A DNA stretch of 64,000 bases from Hyphomicrobiales bacterium (GTDB taxonomy: Bacteria > Pseudomonadota > Alphaproteobacteria > Rhizobiales > Rhizobiaceae). Location: assembly GCA_900465685.1 (NCBI GenBank), contig UEGR01000014.1:145926-209925 (forward strand), given 5' to 3'. The notes under the pieces were generated by a model, which was not told the origin of the DNA, did no database searches, and was given only the letters and a program-made list of their open reading frames with translations. Shown in pieces: positions 27,059-37,867 of the stretch (its first letter is position 1; each line of letters begins with the position of its first letter). Made by a program: the position numbers and the translations under genes.

Positions 27059-28783
27059 ATGACCAGTTTGCTGAAGCGCTTTGCTGCCTATTATGAACCG
27101 CACAAGGGCTTGTTTGCGCTTGATTTCTCTAGCGCCGTCCTTGCTGGCCTGCTGGAGTTGGCCTTTCCGGTCGCGGTGACACTGTTCATCGATCGTCTGC
27201 TGCCGACCAATCAGCTTGGGCTGATTGCCATTGCGGTGGCCGGGCTGTTTCTGATCTATCTCCTCAACGCCGGTTTGCAGGTCATTGTGACCTATTGGGG
27301 CCATATGCTCGGGATCAAGATCGAAACCGAGATGCGGCGCAAAGCATTCGATCATCTGCAAAAACTGTCGTTCCGTTTCTTCGACAATCAGAAGACCGGG
27401 CATCTGGTCGCAAAGCTGACCAAGGATCTGGAAGAGATCGGCGAAGTGGCCCATCACGGCCCCGAGGATCTGTTCATCGCCGTCATGACGCTGATCGGCG
27501 CTTTCGCCTTGATGCTCTGGATTCATGTGCCATTGGCGCTGATTACGGCGCTGGTCGTTCCGCTGACGGCGATTGTGAGCATCCGCTATGGCAGCCGGAT
27601 GACCTCGAACTGGCATGCACTTTATGGCCGTGTCGGCGAGTTCAATGCGCGTATCGAGGAAAATGTAGGCGGCATTCGCGTCGTGCAGGCCTTCACGAAT
27701 GAAGACCACGAGCGCAAGCTGTTTGCCGAAAGCAACCGCAACTATCTGACGACCAAATTGCGGGCCTATAAGATCATGGCGGCTTCGATGTCGCTGTCTT
27801 ATCTTTCGATGCGTTTTGTCCAGATTATCGTCATGCTCGCGGGCGCCTGGTTTGTCGTGCGCGGCCAGCTGACAGAAGGTGGCTTCGTCGGTTTCCTGCT
27901 GCTCATCGGTGTTTTCTTCCGGCCCATCGAGAAGATCAATTCGATCATCGAAAGCTACCCGAAGGGCATTGCCGGTTTCCAGCGCTATTCGGCCTTTCTC
28001 GATACAGAGCCGGATATTGCCGACAGGCCGCAAGCCGTTTCCGTGCAGCGTCTGCATGGCGATATCGAGTATAATGACGTCAGCTTCGGCTACCGTTCGG
28101 AAAAGCCGTTGCTTGCCCATTTGACCCTGTCGATCCGCGCTGGTGAAACGGTCGCCTTCGTCGGCTCGTCTGGCGCTGGCAAGACCACGATCTGCTCTCT
28201 GTTGCCGCGCTTTTATGAAGTGACCGGAGGTGCGATCAGCATCGACGGCATTGATATTCGCGACATGACGCTCAAGTCGCTGCGGTCCAATATCGGTATT
28301 GTCAGTCAGGATGTCTTCCTGTTTGCCGGAACGATCCGCGACAACATCGCTTATGGCAGGCTGGAGGCCTCGGAGGAGGAAATCCTCGAAGCGGCGCGGC
28401 GCGCCCGTCTCGACGATGTGATTGCCGCCTTGCCTGCCGGTTTGGATACGGTTGTGGGTGAACGCGGCGTCAAGCTTTCGGGCGGCCAGAAACAGCGTCT
28501 GGCGATTGCGCGTATTTTCCTGAAAAACCCGCCGATCCTGATCCTCGATGAGGCGACATCGGCGCTGGATACCGAAACCGAACGTGCAATCCAGCAATCG
28601 CTTGCCGATCTTTCGCAGGGGCGCACCACGCTGGTCATCGCGCACCGGCTTGCAACCATTGTCAATGCAGACCGGATTGTGGTGGTGGAAGACGGCCGGA
28701 TTATCGAACAGGGTGTTCATGACGAGCTGGTGGCTCGTTCCGGCGGTCGCTATCAGCAATTGCACGCGGCGCAAGTGAACTGA
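27059..28783 (+). CDS. ABC exporter, fused permease and ATPase (half-transporter)
   Basis: A 574-residue half-transporter that should work as a dimer. Six membrane helices occupy about residues 15-310; the nucleotide-binding domain follows with Walker A GSSGAGKTT near residue 365, signature LSGGQKQRLAIARI, Walker B ILILDEATSALD, and the H-loop IAHRL. It resembles MsbA/multidrug-type exporters; the cargo is not known. The ribosome site before ATG 27059 is weak. The next gene (SDR) is 120 bases downstream. Confidence 0.92.
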   Translation: MTSLLKRFAAYYEPHKGLFALDFSSAVLAGLLELAFPVAVTLFIDRLLPTNQLGLIAIAVAGLFLIYLLNAGLQVIVTYWGHMLGIKIETEMRRKAFDHLQKLSFRFFDNQKTGHLVAKLTKDLEEIGEVAHHGPEDLFIAVMTLIGAFALMLWIHVPLALITALVVPLTAIVSIRYGSRMTSNWHALYGRVGEFNARIEENVGGIRVVQAFTNEDHERKLFAESNRNYLTTKLRAYKIMAASMSLSYLSMRFVQIIVMLAGAWFVVRGQLTEGGFVGFLLLIGVFFRPIEKINSIIESYPKGIAGFQRYSAFLDTEPDIADRPQAVSVQRLHGDIEYNDVSFGYRSEKPLLAHLTLSIRAGETVAFVGSSGAGKTTICSLLPRFYEVTGGAISIDGIDIRDMTLKSLRSNIGIVSQDVFLFAGTIRDNIAYGRLEASEEEILEAARRARLDDVIAALPAGLDTVVGERGVKLSGGQKQRLAIARIFLKNPPILILDEATSALDTETERAIQQSLADLSQGRTTLVIAHRLATIVNADRIVVVEDGRIIEQGVHDELVARSGGRYQQLHAAQVN

Positions 28784-28903
28784 AAGTTAGACGGCAAATA
28801 ATCTGACGACAGTTCGTGAAAACCGCGACTTTAGCAAAATAGCTTGTTCCAGCTGGCGGTTTTCGACGGCATAATCGTTCATCTTATCGGCAGGGAGACC
28901 GAC

Positions 28904-29734
28904 ATGGATGTTACGATTATAACGGGCGCGTCCGACGGGATCGGAGCGGAAACCGCACGCCAGATTGCGCATCGCGATCGCGCAGGGGCTGCCCTTGTTC
29001 TGGCTGCGCGTAATGTCGAAAAGCTTGAAAAACTAGCAACAGAATTGCGGCTTGAGGGCAGCACCGTGCTGGTTGTGCCGACCGATGTTACAGATCGCAA
29101 TGCCTGCATTGCCTTGATTGAAAAAGCGGCGTCGACTTTTGGCCGGATCGACACGCTGATCGTCAATGCGGGCATGTCGGCCCACGCCAATTTCGCGGAA
29201 ATCAAACCGGAAGATTTGCACTGGATGCACGATCTGATGGAGCTGAACTATTTTGGCAGCATCTGGCCGATCCATGCCGCACTTCCTCACCTCGCCGAGA
29301 CCAAAGGACGGATTGCGGTGGTTTCATCGGTTGCGGGGCTGATCGGCGTGCCGGGGCGCTCGGCCTATAGCGGGACAAAATTCGCGCTTTCCGGATTTTG
29401 CGAAGCGCTTCGCTCGGAACTGGAGCCGAGTGGTATTTCCGTAACGATTGTTTATCCGGGCGTTGTGAAGACGGATATTCGCAAGGTCGGCTATGGCGCC
29501 AGTGGTGAAGCGCTGGGAACCAGCGGCGTGCGTGAAGACGATATGATGTCTGTGGAAGAAGCGGTGCGTCTCATGCTCGATGGTTTGCAGAGGCGCAAAC
29601 GCGAGGTACTGATGACACGGCAAATGCGATTGGGGCGCTGGCTCAAGCTGATCGCACCGCGAATCGTGGATCGTATGGCGCTCAAGGCCCTGAAACCTGA
29701 ATTTCGCCCGAAGCCGATCAAGCCGGCGCGCTGA
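28904..29734 (+). CDS. Short-chain dehydrogenase/reductase
   Basis: A 276-residue classical SDR. The nucleotide loop is TGASDGIGAETA (residues 7-18), the NAG motif is VNAGMS, and the catalytic triad appears as Ser in VVSSVAGLIG and Tyr-x-x-x-Lys in AYSGTKFALSGF. ATG 28904 follows GGGAG; the longer frame from 28844 is not supported. The C-terminal basic tail (RRKREVLMTRQMRLGRWLK) is typical of DltE/YqjQ-like members. Substrate unknown. Confidence 0.88.
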   Translation: MDVTIITGASDGIGAETARQIAHRDRAGAALVLAARNVEKLEKLATELRLEGSTVLVVPTDVTDRNACIALIEKAASTFGRIDTLIVNAGMSAHANFAEIKPEDLHWMHDLMELNYFGSIWPIHAALPHLAETKGRIAVVSSVAGLIGVPGRSAYSGTKFALSGFCEALRSELEPSGISVTIVYPGVVKTDIRKVGYGASGEALGTSGVREDDMMSVEEAVRLMLDGLQRRKREVLMTRQMRLGRWLKLIAPRIVDRMALKALKPEFRPKPIKPAR

Positions 29735-29797
29735 AGTCCGGTTATCCACGTTCTTCACAACCATTACAAAATGGATTGCCGATTTTTCGCTTTTCAC

Positions 29798-29844
29798 CAA
29801 CTATCCGTTGACGGTCTTTTAACTTCGTCTACTATATATAGTGT
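29798..29844 (+). promoter_or_regulatory. nrdHIEF promoter with paired NrdR boxes
   Basis: TTGACG (29808-29813) can serve as -35, with an AT-rich -10 around 29831-29838. The -10 lies inside CTATATATAGTGT (29832-29844), which matches the NrdR box core C-W-A-T-A-T-A-T-W-G-T-G-T; ACTATATATAGT is a perfect palindrome. A weaker second copy (CTATCCGTTG, 29801-29810) begins exactly 31 bases upstream, the helical spacing usual for paired NrdR boxes. Confidence 0.75.
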
Positions 29845-29847
29845 TCT

Positions 29848-30032
29848 AGGTTCTTTCGATTCGATGAGTCGAAAGCTAAGAGGGAATTCGGTGAGTCGCT
29901 GCCATGAGGGTTGAGACGAAGCCGAAGCTGCCCCCGCAACTGTAAGCGGTGAGTTCTTGTTGATCATGTCACTGGCGTAAGCTGGGAAGACCGACAAGAG
30001 CGCTGACCCGTGAGCCAGGAGACCTGCCTTGA
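29848..30032 (+). ncRNA. Cobalamin (B12) riboswitch
   Basis: The conserved core is present: CTAAGAGGGAA near 29875, GCTGCCCCCGCAACTGTAAG at 29927-29946, and the B12 box AGCCAGGAGACCTGCC at 30013-30028. It lies in the leader of nrdHIEF. Cobalamin would switch off this B12-independent reductase, as known for organisms that also have a B12-dependent class II enzyme. The exact ends of the fold are approximate. Confidence 0.95.
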
Positions 30033-30361
30033 GCAATGAACGTCCACGGGCGGGGTGTCCGGTTGGTGTGCAATCAGTAAGGCGAGATGTGCTTCTTGCC
30101 GATTGCTGCCCCGAATGCCCGCTCACAAGCTTCGGGGTGAAGTCCATGTCTGACACATTGTCCAGTTTGTATTGTTCCTTCGGTTCAGGTCCACCTTTCC
30201 AGAGGTGATTTTGCGCGGTCCAGTGGTGCTCATGCATCGCTGACTGTTCCCCGATTTTGTCTGCCTTCACGCGCATGTGCCATGCGCGAACGATCTCTCA
30301 TGCGCATCTGTCCCGATGGCTTGTGCCTTTGACAGCTCGCGTCCAATCCAGTGAGGAAGAA
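30033..30361 (+). other. Long leader between the riboswitch and nrdH
   Basis: About 330 bases with no convincing gene. Contains CCCCGAA/TTCGGGG (30109-30115 and 30131-30137) and a GCAATC/GATTGC pairing just upstream. These may form the expression platform, but none ends in a clear T-run. Confidence 0.45.
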
Positions 30362-30583
30362 ATGAACGTCACCGTCTATAGCAAACCCGCTTGCGTCCAG
30401 TGCACCGCAACCACCCGTGCCCTCGACCGTCAGGGGATCGATTATCAGGTCATCGACATTTCCGCAGATATGGCCGCTTACGATCTCGTCACGGGGCTGG
30501 GCTATCGTCAGGTGCCAGTCGTCGTGGCCGGTGAAACCCACTGGGCCGGTTTTCGTCCGGACATGATCAACGGTCTTTCGTGA
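30362..30583 (+). CDS. nrdH: Glutaredoxin-like NrdH-redoxin
   Basis: A 73-residue electron donor for class Ib ribonucleotide reductase. The redox motif is CVQC (residues 11-14), and the C-terminus carries [10 protein letters not shown], close to the NrdH signature. ATG 30362 follows GAGGAAG. It is the first gene of nrdHIEF, downstream of the NrdR-box promoter and cobalamin riboswitch. Confidence 0.96.
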   Translation: MNVTVYSKPACVQCTATTRALDRQGIDYQVIDISADMAAYDLVTGLGYRQVPVVVAGETHWAGFRPDMINGLS

Positions 30584-30608
30584 TCGTGGCACTGTCATGA
30601 GCTCGGCC

Positions 30609-31031
30609 ATGGGTCTCCTTGTCTATTTCTCAAGTCGCTCCGAAAACACGCATCGTTTCGTCGAGCGGCTTGGAATGCGCGCAAGGCGCATACCCATCCT
30701 GCAAAGGGATGAGGACGACTCGAGGCCGTTGCAGATAGACGAGCCATTCGTGCTCATGACGCCAAGCTATGGCGGCGGCGGAACAAAAGGGGCAGTGCCC
30801 AAGCCCGTCATCCGCTTTCTCAACAATGCGGGCAATCGCTCGCTGATCCGCGGCGTGATTGCCGCGGGCAACAGCAATTTCGGTGAAGCTTTTGGCATAG
30901 CCGGCAAAATAATCTCTGCCAAATGTCAGGTTCCCTATCTCTATCGCTTCGAGCTTTTGGGAACCGATGAAGACATTGGCAATGTCAGGAACGGGATGGA
31001 ACGATTTTGGACACGGCAGACACAACCCTGA
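30609..31031 (+). CDS. nrdI: NrdI flavodoxin-like protein
   Basis: A 140-residue flavodoxin that supplies the oxidant for assembling the manganese-tyrosyl cofactor of NrdF. It begins [18 protein letters not shown], the family start; ATG 30597 would add four residues. The later motif [17 protein letters not shown] and [18 protein letters not shown] fit NrdI. Its end overlaps the start of nrdE by 25 bases, which implies coupled translation. Confidence 0.95.
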   Translation: MGLLVYFSSRSENTHRFVERLGMRARRIPILQRDEDDSRPLQIDEPFVLMTPSYGGGGTKGAVPKPVIRFLNNAGNRSLIRGVIAAGNSNFGEAFGIAGKIISAKCQVPYLYRFELLGTDEDIGNVRNGMERFWTRQTQP

Positions 31032-33226
31032 TCCGCGAGCGCGAGGCAGAGCCGGTCGCGCAGGACGCGCCGCAAGCAGCGGCATCGAACAGCCCCAAGC
31101 CTGTCAAATCTACGGATGGGCTGGACTATCATGCGTTGAACGCGATGCTCAACCTCTATGACGATGAAGGCAAGATCCAGCTTGATCGTGACAAGCAGGC
31201 TGCGCAGCAATATTTCCTTCAGCACGTCAACCAGAACACGGTCTTTTTCCATAATCTGCGGGAGAAACTCGATTATCTGGTGACGGAGAACTATTACGAA
31301 CAGGCGGTGCTGGATCAGTACTCCTTCAATTTCGTGCGCGACCTTTTCGATGAGGCCTATGCCAAGAAATTCCGGTTCCCGACATTTCTCGGGGCCTTCA
31401 AATATTACACCAGCTACACGCTGAAAACCTTCGACGGAAAGCGCTATCTGGAGCGCTATGAGGACCGTGTCTGCATGGTGGCGCTGGCATTGGCGCGTGG
31501 CAGTGAGCAACTGGCCCGCGATCTTGTCGATGAGATTATTTCCGGTCGCTATCAGCCTGCAACGCCGACATTCCTAAATGCGGGCAAGAAGCAGCGCGGC
31601 GAGCTTGTGTCCTGCTTCCTGCTGCGTGTGGAAGACAATATGGAGTCCATCGGACGCTCCATCAATTCCGCATTGCAGCTTTCCAAGCGCGGCGGCGGCG
31701 TGGCCTTGAGCCTGACGAATATTCGCGAATCCGGCGCGCCGATCAAGCAGATCCAGAACCAGTCATCGGGCATCATTCCGGTGATGAAGCTTCTGGAAGA
31801 CTCATTCTCCTACGCCAATCAGCTTGGTGCGCGACAGGGAGCCGGTGCGGTTTATCTCCATGCGCATCATCCCGATATCATGCGCTTCCTTGACACCAAG
31901 CGCGAGAATGCGGACGAGAAAATCCGCATCAAAACCTTGTCGCTGGGTGTGGTGATCCCGGATATCACTTTCGAGCTCGCCCGCAACAACGAGGATATGT
32001 ATCTCTTCTCGCCTTATGACGTGGAGCGGGTCTATGGTCAGCCGCTGACCGAGATTTCCGTCACGGAAAAATACCGCGAAATGGTCGATGATGCGCGCAT
32101 CCGCAAGCGGAAGATCAATGCGCGTGAGTTCTTCCAGGTTCTGGCGGAAATCCAGTTTGAATCCGGCTATCCCTACATCATGTTCGAGGACACGGTGAAC
32201 CGCGCCAACCCGATCGACGGGCGCATCACCATGAGCAATCTGTGCTCGGAAATCCTGCAGGTCAGCGAAGCCAGCATTTTTGATGAAGACCTTTCCTATG
32301 CCCATCTCGGCAAGGATATTTCGTGCAATCTCGGCTCGCTCAACATCGCAGCCGCCATGGATTCGGCGGATTTTGGAAAGACCATTGAAACCTCCATTCG
32401 GGCGCTGACGGCAGTTTCCGATATGAGCCATATTGGCTCGGTGCCGTCTGTCGCGCGCGGCAATGATGAGAGCCACGCCATCGGCCTCGGCCAGATGAAC
32501 CTGCATGGCTATCTTGCCCGCGAGCGGATTTTCTACGGTTCGGAAGAAGGCGTAGATTTCACGAATATCTATTTCTACACCGTGACTTATCATGCTCTGC
32601 GTGCTTCGAACCGCATTGCCGTCGAAGCGGGTAAGTCGTTCAGCGGTTTTGAGAAGTCCAAATATGCATCGGGTGAATATTTCGACAAATATACCGATCA
32701 GCTTTGGGAGCCAGCGACCGAAAAGGTCCGCGAGATTTTCGAAAAGGCGGGCATCTCGATCCCCACGCAGGGCGACTGGCGCGACCTGAAAAAGGCGGTG
32801 ATGGAGGGTGGCCTCTACAACCAGAACCTTCAGGCTGTACCGCCGACCGGGTCGATCTCCTATATCAACCATTCCACCTCTTCGATCCATCCGATTGTGT
32901 CCAAGATCGAAATCCGAAAGGAAGGCAAGATTGGTCGCGTCTATTATCCGGCTGCGTTCATGACCAATGATAATCTCGATTATTATCAGGACGCCTATGA
33001 GATCGGGCCGGAAAAGATCATCGACACCTATGCGGCTGCTACCCAGCATGTCGATCAGGGCCTGTCCTTGACCTTGTTCTTCCGTGACACGGCCACCACC
33101 CGCGACATCAATCGCGCCCAGATCTATGCCTGGAAGAAAGGCATCAAGACGATCTACTACATCCGGCTGCGCCAGATGGCGCTTGAAGGGACGCAGGTGC
33201 AAGGCTGCGTTTCCTGCGCCCTGTAA
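31007..33226 (+). CDS. nrdE: Class Ib ribonucleotide reductase, alpha subunit
   Basis: Reduces ribonucleoside diphosphates to deoxy forms. The 739 residues include the active-site region [11 protein letters not shown], the catalytic NLCSEI...NLGSLN segments, and the C-terminal redox pair CVSC, recharged by NrdH. The frame has to start at TTG 31007, inside nrdI, because the N-terminus ([13 protein letters not shown]) has no nearby ATG; GGAACG lies just upstream. An N-terminal extension of about 30 residues precedes the conserved part. nrdF follows after 27 bases. Confidence 0.96.
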   Translation: MDTADTTLIREREAEPVAQDAPQAAASNSPKPVKSTDGLDYHALNAMLNLYDDEGKIQLDRDKQAAQQYFLQHVNQNTVFFHNLREKLDYLVTENYYEQAVLDQYSFNFVRDLFDEAYAKKFRFPTFLGAFKYYTSYTLKTFDGKRYLERYEDRVCMVALALARGSEQLARDLVDEIISGRYQPATPTFLNAGKKQRGELVSCFLLRVEDNMESIGRSINSALQLSKRGGGVALSLTNIRESGAPIKQIQNQSSGIIPVMKLLEDSFSYANQLGARQGAGAVYLHAHHPDIMRFLDTKRENADEKIRIKTLSLGVVIPDITFELARNNEDMYLFSPYDVERVYGQPLTEISVTEKYREMVDDARIRKRKINAREFFQVLAEIQFESGYPYIMFEDTVNRANPIDGRITMSNLCSEILQVSEASIFDEDLSYAHLGKDISCNLGSLNIAAAMDSADFGKTIETSIRALTAVSDMSHIGSVPSVARGNDESHAIGLGQMNLHGYLARERIFYGSEEGVDFTNIYFYTVTYHALRASNRIAVEAGKSFSGFEKSKYASGEYFDKYTDQLWEPATEKVREIFEKAGISIPTQGDWRDLKKAVMEGGLYNQNLQAVPPTGSISYINHSTSSIHPIVSKIEIRKEGKIGRVYYPAAFMTNDNLDYYQDAYEIGPEKIIDTYAAATQHVDQGLSLTLFFRDTATTRDINRAQIYAWKKGIKTIYYIRLRQMALEGTQVQGCVSCAL

Positions 33227-34243
<1,017 letters not shown>

Positions 34244-34289
34244 CACGACATCTGCATTCTTCGTGATGCCGGGCTACAAAGAGCGCTTT

Positions 34290-34323
34290 GTCAATCCGCA
34301 GGTGTTTTACGCTGCGGATTGAC
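34290..34323 (+). terminator. Hairpin after nrdF, probable terminator
   Basis: GTCAATCCGCAG and CTGCGGATTGAC pair perfectly over 12 bp around a ten-base loop. The following CATTTCATC is only weakly T-rich. Confidence 0.65.
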
Positions 34324-34427
34324 CATTTCATCTGTCTGTACTGAATATACCGACTTCGAATCTGACCTGATGGCGGCATTCTAGGATGCTTTTGCAGGAC
34401 ATGGATTCATACTGACAGGTGAGTTTC

Positions 34428-35453
34428 ATGCCGACCGACGACCGTAAGAAAAGCCGGGTTACACTTCTTGATGTGGCGCGTCATGCGAATGTTTCGCGCG
34501 CTACGGCGTCGCTTGTCATCCGCAAAAGCCCGCTTGTGGGAGCCGCGACGCGGGAGAAGGTCGAGAAGGCGCTCCAGGAACTCGGCTACGTCTACAATAT
34601 GGGCGCAGCGAGCTTGCGGGCCGATCGCTCGAATACGGTCGGCGTGATTGTCCCGACACTGGGAAATCCGTTTTATGGCGAGCTTCTGGCGGGCATCGAC
34701 AGTGTTGTCGGCGAGGCCGGCATGGTTGTTCTGCTGGCCAATAGTCATGAGAATTTTGCCAATCAGAACACGTTGATGCAGCGCATGCGCGAGCATGGCG
34801 TCGATGGCGTGATCGTGTCACTGACGGCGGGAACCGAGCCGGAATTTATCGAGCAGATTGCCGATTGGGGACTGCCGGTCGTGCAGGTGCTCCGCCATGT
34901 AACTGACAGGATCGACTATGCCGGCGTCGATTATGCGGGCGGTATGCGGCAGGCGGTCAATCATCTGTCCGGACTGGGGCACAAGACCATTGCCTTTGCG
35001 GTGCATGGGCCGGTGCATTCTGCCTATCGCGAACGTGTCGAGGGCTTTCGCGAGGCGATGCAGCAGAAGGGCCTGGACCCGGAACTGATCGTGCATCTGC
35101 CAAGCACCATGCCGGAAATCGCCAAGGCCGCACCGCTTCTGTTTCAGCAAGGGTCGGAACCAACAGCGGCAATCTGCTTTAACGATGTGATAGCGCTCGG
35201 CCTTTCGGCTGGGCTTTATGACTGCGGGCGAAAAATCGGGGAGGATTTTTCACTGATCGGCTTTGACGATGTCAGCGATGCCGAGGCGACACGCCCGCGC
35301 CTGAGTTCCGTCGCGACACGCCCGGTTACAGTCGGCGAAAACGCGGCCAGATTGCTGCTTTCGCGCCTTGCAGAACCGGAAATGGCTGCGCAGCGGATCG
35401 TCAGCGAGACCTATTTGCAGGTTCGCCAGTCCTGTGGACGCCCTGTGGGCTGA
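34428..35453 (+). CDS. LacI-family transcriptional regulator
   Basis: A 341-residue repressor: helix-turn-helix VTLLDVARHANVSRATASLV (about residues 11-30), hinge, and a periplasmic-binding-like sensor domain (NTVGVIVPTLGNPFYGELL onward). ATG 34428 has AGGTGAG at good spacing; a GTG at 34419 is an alternative. It lies directly upstream of an amino-acid-type ABC operon, separated by a perfect 20-bp palindrome with a central CG, typical of LacI operators, so it most likely represses that operon. Confidence 0.92.
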   Translation: MPTDDRKKSRVTLLDVARHANVSRATASLVIRKSPLVGAATREKVEKALQELGYVYNMGAASLRADRSNTVGVIVPTLGNPFYGELLAGIDSVVGEAGMVVLLANSHENFANQNTLMQRMREHGVDGVIVSLTAGTEPEFIEQIADWGLPVVQVLRHVTDRIDYAGVDYAGGMRQAVNHLSGLGHKTIAFAVHGPVHSAYRERVEGFREAMQQKGLDPELIVHLPSTMPEIAKAAPLLFQQGSEPTAAICFNDVIALGLSAGLYDCGRKIGEDFSLIGFDDVSDAEATRPRLSSVATRPVTVGENAARLLLSRLAEPEMAAQRIVSETYLQVRQSCGRPVG

Positions 35454-35506
35454 CGAGAGATTTGATCATCTAATCCGAATTAATGATTGACGAGAGGGGT
35501 TAAACG

Positions 35507-35526
35507 AATTTAGATCGATCTAAATT
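35507..35526 (+). promoter_or_regulatory. LacI-type operator palindrome
   Basis: AATTTAGATCGATCTAAATT is a perfect 20-bp palindrome with the central CG that LacI-family operators need. It lies between the LacI gene and the ABC operon, about 50 bases before the first permease start. Confidence 0.85.
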
Positions 35527-35577
35527 GGGCTGATCTTGGAGGAAGACAGCCAATTCGCCGACCGGGAGGTTCCAGCA

Positions 35578-36246
35578 TTGTACAATTTCAATTTCGCGCC
35601 AGTGTTCGCGTCGATGGACAAGCTGCTTCTCGGCGCCTGGCAAACGATCGAGCTTTCTGTCGCTGCCATGGTGCTCGGGCTGGTCGTTTCCATTGTGTGC
35701 GCCTTGGGTAAGACATCCGGCTCGAAGCCGGTGCGCTTTGTCATCGACGCCTATGTGGAGATCATCCGCAACACACCGTTTCTGGTGCAGATCTTCTTCA
35801 TCTTCTTCGGTCTGCCCTCGGCAGGTCTGCGTCTGTCGCCCAATAGCGCGGCACTTCTGGCGCTGGTTGTGAATTTCGGCGCTTACGGCACCGAAATCAT
35901 CCGCGCAGGCATCGAGTCCATCCATAAGGGGCAGGTGGAAGCGGGCACTGCGCTTGGGCTCTCGCGCCTTCAGGTCTTCCGCTACATAATCATGAAGCCT
36001 GCGCTGCGCACGGTCTATCCGTCGCTGACCAGCCAGTTCATCTATTTGATGCTGACATCGAGCGTCGTGTCGGTGATTTCGGCCAATGAACTGGCCGCCG
36101 CCGGTAATGATCTGCAGTCGGCGACCTTCGCCAGCTTCGAAGTCTATATCGTCATCACGGTGATGTACCTCATCATGTCCATCGGTTTTTCGGCGGTGTT
36201 TTCGCTGATCGAGAAACTGGCATTCAAATATCCACTGAGCCGATAG
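35578..36246 (+). CDS. Polar amino-acid-type ABC transporter permease 1
   Basis: A 222-residue inner-membrane permease of the HisM/GlnP family with the EAA-type loop EAGTALGLSRLQVFRYIIMP-like segment (GQVEAGTALGLSRLQVF) and about five membrane helices. TTG 35578 is chosen because GGGAGG sits eight bases upstream; an upstream TTG at 35536 lies inside another GGAGGA and is less likely. It forms an operon with a second permease, a binding protein and an ATPase. Confidence 0.9.
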   Translation: MYNFNFAPVFASMDKLLLGAWQTIELSVAAMVLGLVVSIVCALGKTSGSKPVRFVIDAYVEIIRNTPFLVQIFFIFFGLPSAGLRLSPNSAALLALVVNFGAYGTEIIRAGIESIHKGQVEAGTALGLSRLQVFRYIIMKPALRTVYPSLTSQFIYLMLTSSVVSVISANELAAAGNDLQSATFASFEVYIVITVMYLIMSIGFSAVFSLIEKLAFKYPLSR

Positions 36247-36256
36247 GAGCAAGGCC

Positions 36257-36913
36257 ATGATCAGACCTTTCGGCTGGAACGAATTTCTCATTATCGTCTA
36301 TGCGGCGCAGTGGACCATTGCGCTCTCGGCCATCGCCTTTGTGGGCGGCGGCATTGGCGGCATGATCGTAGCGCTGATGCGCGTTTCGGATAATCGTGTG
36401 CTGCGCTATATCGCGCTTGGCTTCATCCGCCTGTTTCAGGGCACACCGCTTTTGATGCAGCTTTTCCTTGTGTTCTTCGGGCTCAATATTTTTGGCCTGG
36501 GCATCAATCCGTGGATTGCAGCGGCTATCGCCCTGACCCTGCATGCCAGTGCTTTCCTTGGCGAAATCTGGCGCGGCTGTATTGATGCCGTGCCGCCCGG
36601 CCAGCGTGAAGCGGCAACGGCGCTTGGCCTGCGTTACTACAACCGCATGCGCTACATCATTCTGCCGCAGGCTGCACGCATATCGGTTGCACCGACGGTC
36701 GGTTTCCTTGTGCAGCTGATCAAGGGCACATCGCTTGCCGCTATCATTGGCTTTACCGAACTGACCCGGCAGGGCCAGATCATCAACAACGCAACCTTCA
36801 GCCCGTTCATGGTCTTCGGCACGGTTGCGGTTATCTATTTCATTCTGTGCTGGCCGCTCTCGATCTTGGCTCGCAACATGGAAACCAGATTTTCTCGCGC
36901 AACCGCTCGGTAA
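36257..36913 (+). CDS. Polar amino-acid-type ABC transporter permease 2
   Basis: A 218-residue partner permease, 10 bases after the first. It carries the EAA loop GQREAATALGLRYYNRMRYI and about five membrane helices. ATG 36257 follows AGGAG. The two permeases probably form a heterodimer. Confidence 0.92.
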   Translation: MIRPFGWNEFLIIVYAAQWTIALSAIAFVGGGIGGMIVALMRVSDNRVLRYIALGFIRLFQGTPLLMQLFLVFFGLNIFGLGINPWIAAAIALTLHASAFLGEIWRGCIDAVPPGQREAATALGLRYYNRMRYIILPQAARISVAPTVGFLVQLIKGTSLAAIIGFTELTRQGQIINNATFSPFMVFGTVAVIYFILCWPLSILARNMETRFSRATAR

Positions 36914-36978
36914 TCGGGGGCTGTGTAGGGACTGATAGCCGGCGAGGAGTCCGGTTTAACAATAGGGAAGGGAAAAAC

Positions 36979-37779
36979 ATGAATATCACCAGACGCATAG
37001 CGATGACGCTTATCGGTGCTGGCGCGCTTGCCGCGGCTTTTGCGCCTGCTGCATTCGCGCAGACCGTCGAAGGCATCAAGTCGGCCGGAACGATCAAGAT
37101 CGGCATGCTGGTCGACTTTCCGCCATTCGGCATCATGAACACCAATAACGAGCCGGACGGCTACGATGCCGATGTGGCAAAGCTGCTTGCCGCCGAGCTG
37201 GGTGTGAAGGCACAGATCGTGCCGGTCACCGGCCCGAACCGTATTCCCTATCTGCAGAGCGGACAGGTTGACCTGCTGGTAGCTTCGCTGGGCATCACCG
37301 AAGAACGTGCCAAGAGCGTCGACTTCTCCCAGCCTTACGCCGGTATTTCCATCGGCGTTTTCGGGCCGAAGGACGCGGCAGTCGCCAAGCCGGAAGACCT
37401 GTCGGGCAAGACCATCGGCGTGGCGCGCGCCTCGACGCAGGATACGGCCGTGACCAAGGTTGCGCCGAAGGATGCGAATATCCGCCGCTTCGATGATGAT
37501 GCCAGCGCCGTGCAGGCTCTGCTGTCGGGTCAGGTCGATCTGATCGGTCTTTCCAATGTCGTTGCCGCTGAAATCGAGAAGGCCGCGCCGGGACGTTACG
37601 AGCAGAAGATCCAGCTCAGCCAGCAGGTGCAGGGCATCGCAGTGCGCAAAGGTTCGAGCGAAATGCTCGAATTCGTCAACAAGTTCATCGAGAAGGTGAA
37701 GGGCGACGGCGAGCTGAACAAGATTCACGAAAAGTGGCTCGGTTCCCCACTGCCGGATTTCGTTTCCAAGGCGAAGTAA
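36979..37779 (+). CDS. ABC transporter substrate-binding protein (family 3, amino-acid type)
   Basis: A 266-residue periplasmic protein with a signal peptide ([20 protein letters not shown], cleavage after AFA) and the family opening [20 protein letters not shown]. The [22 protein letters not shown] motif and [18 protein letters not shown] fit family 3 binding proteins for polar amino acids. ATG 36979 follows GGGAAGGG. A GC-rich hairpin just after the gene may raise its mRNA level over that of the ATPase gene. The amino acid or related acid bound is unknown. Confidence 0.93.
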   Translation: MNITRRIAMTLIGAGALAAAFAPAAFAQTVEGIKSAGTIKIGMLVDFPPFGIMNTNNEPDGYDADVAKLLAAELGVKAQIVPVTGPNRIPYLQSGQVDLLVASLGITEERAKSVDFSQPYAGISIGVFGPKDAAVAKPEDLSGKTIGVARASTQDTAVTKVAPKDANIRRFDDDASAVQALLSGQVDLIGLSNVVAAEIEKAAPGRYEQKIQLSQQVQGIAVRKGSSEMLEFVNKFIEKVKGDGELNKIHEKWLGSPLPDFVSKAK

Positions 37780-37791
37780 GTCTTTGACAGT

Positions 37792-37819
37792 GCCACGCCC
37801 GGTATTGGCCGGGCATGGC
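37792..37819 (+). other. Hairpin between binding-protein and ATPase genes
   Basis: GCCACGCCCGG and CCGGGCATGGC form an 11-bp stem (one G-T) around TATTGG. Such stems after binding-protein genes often stabilise the upstream mRNA; no T-run follows. Confidence 0.55.
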
Positions 37820-37867
37820 GGCAAACGCCGCATTCGGCGATCACGTTCAGCAAAGCGAGTTCTCGAC

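Noticed and set aside
26915-28774. Minus-strand open frame of about 600 codons
   Set aside because: It is the antisense of the ABC exporter gene; its residues show no family signature.
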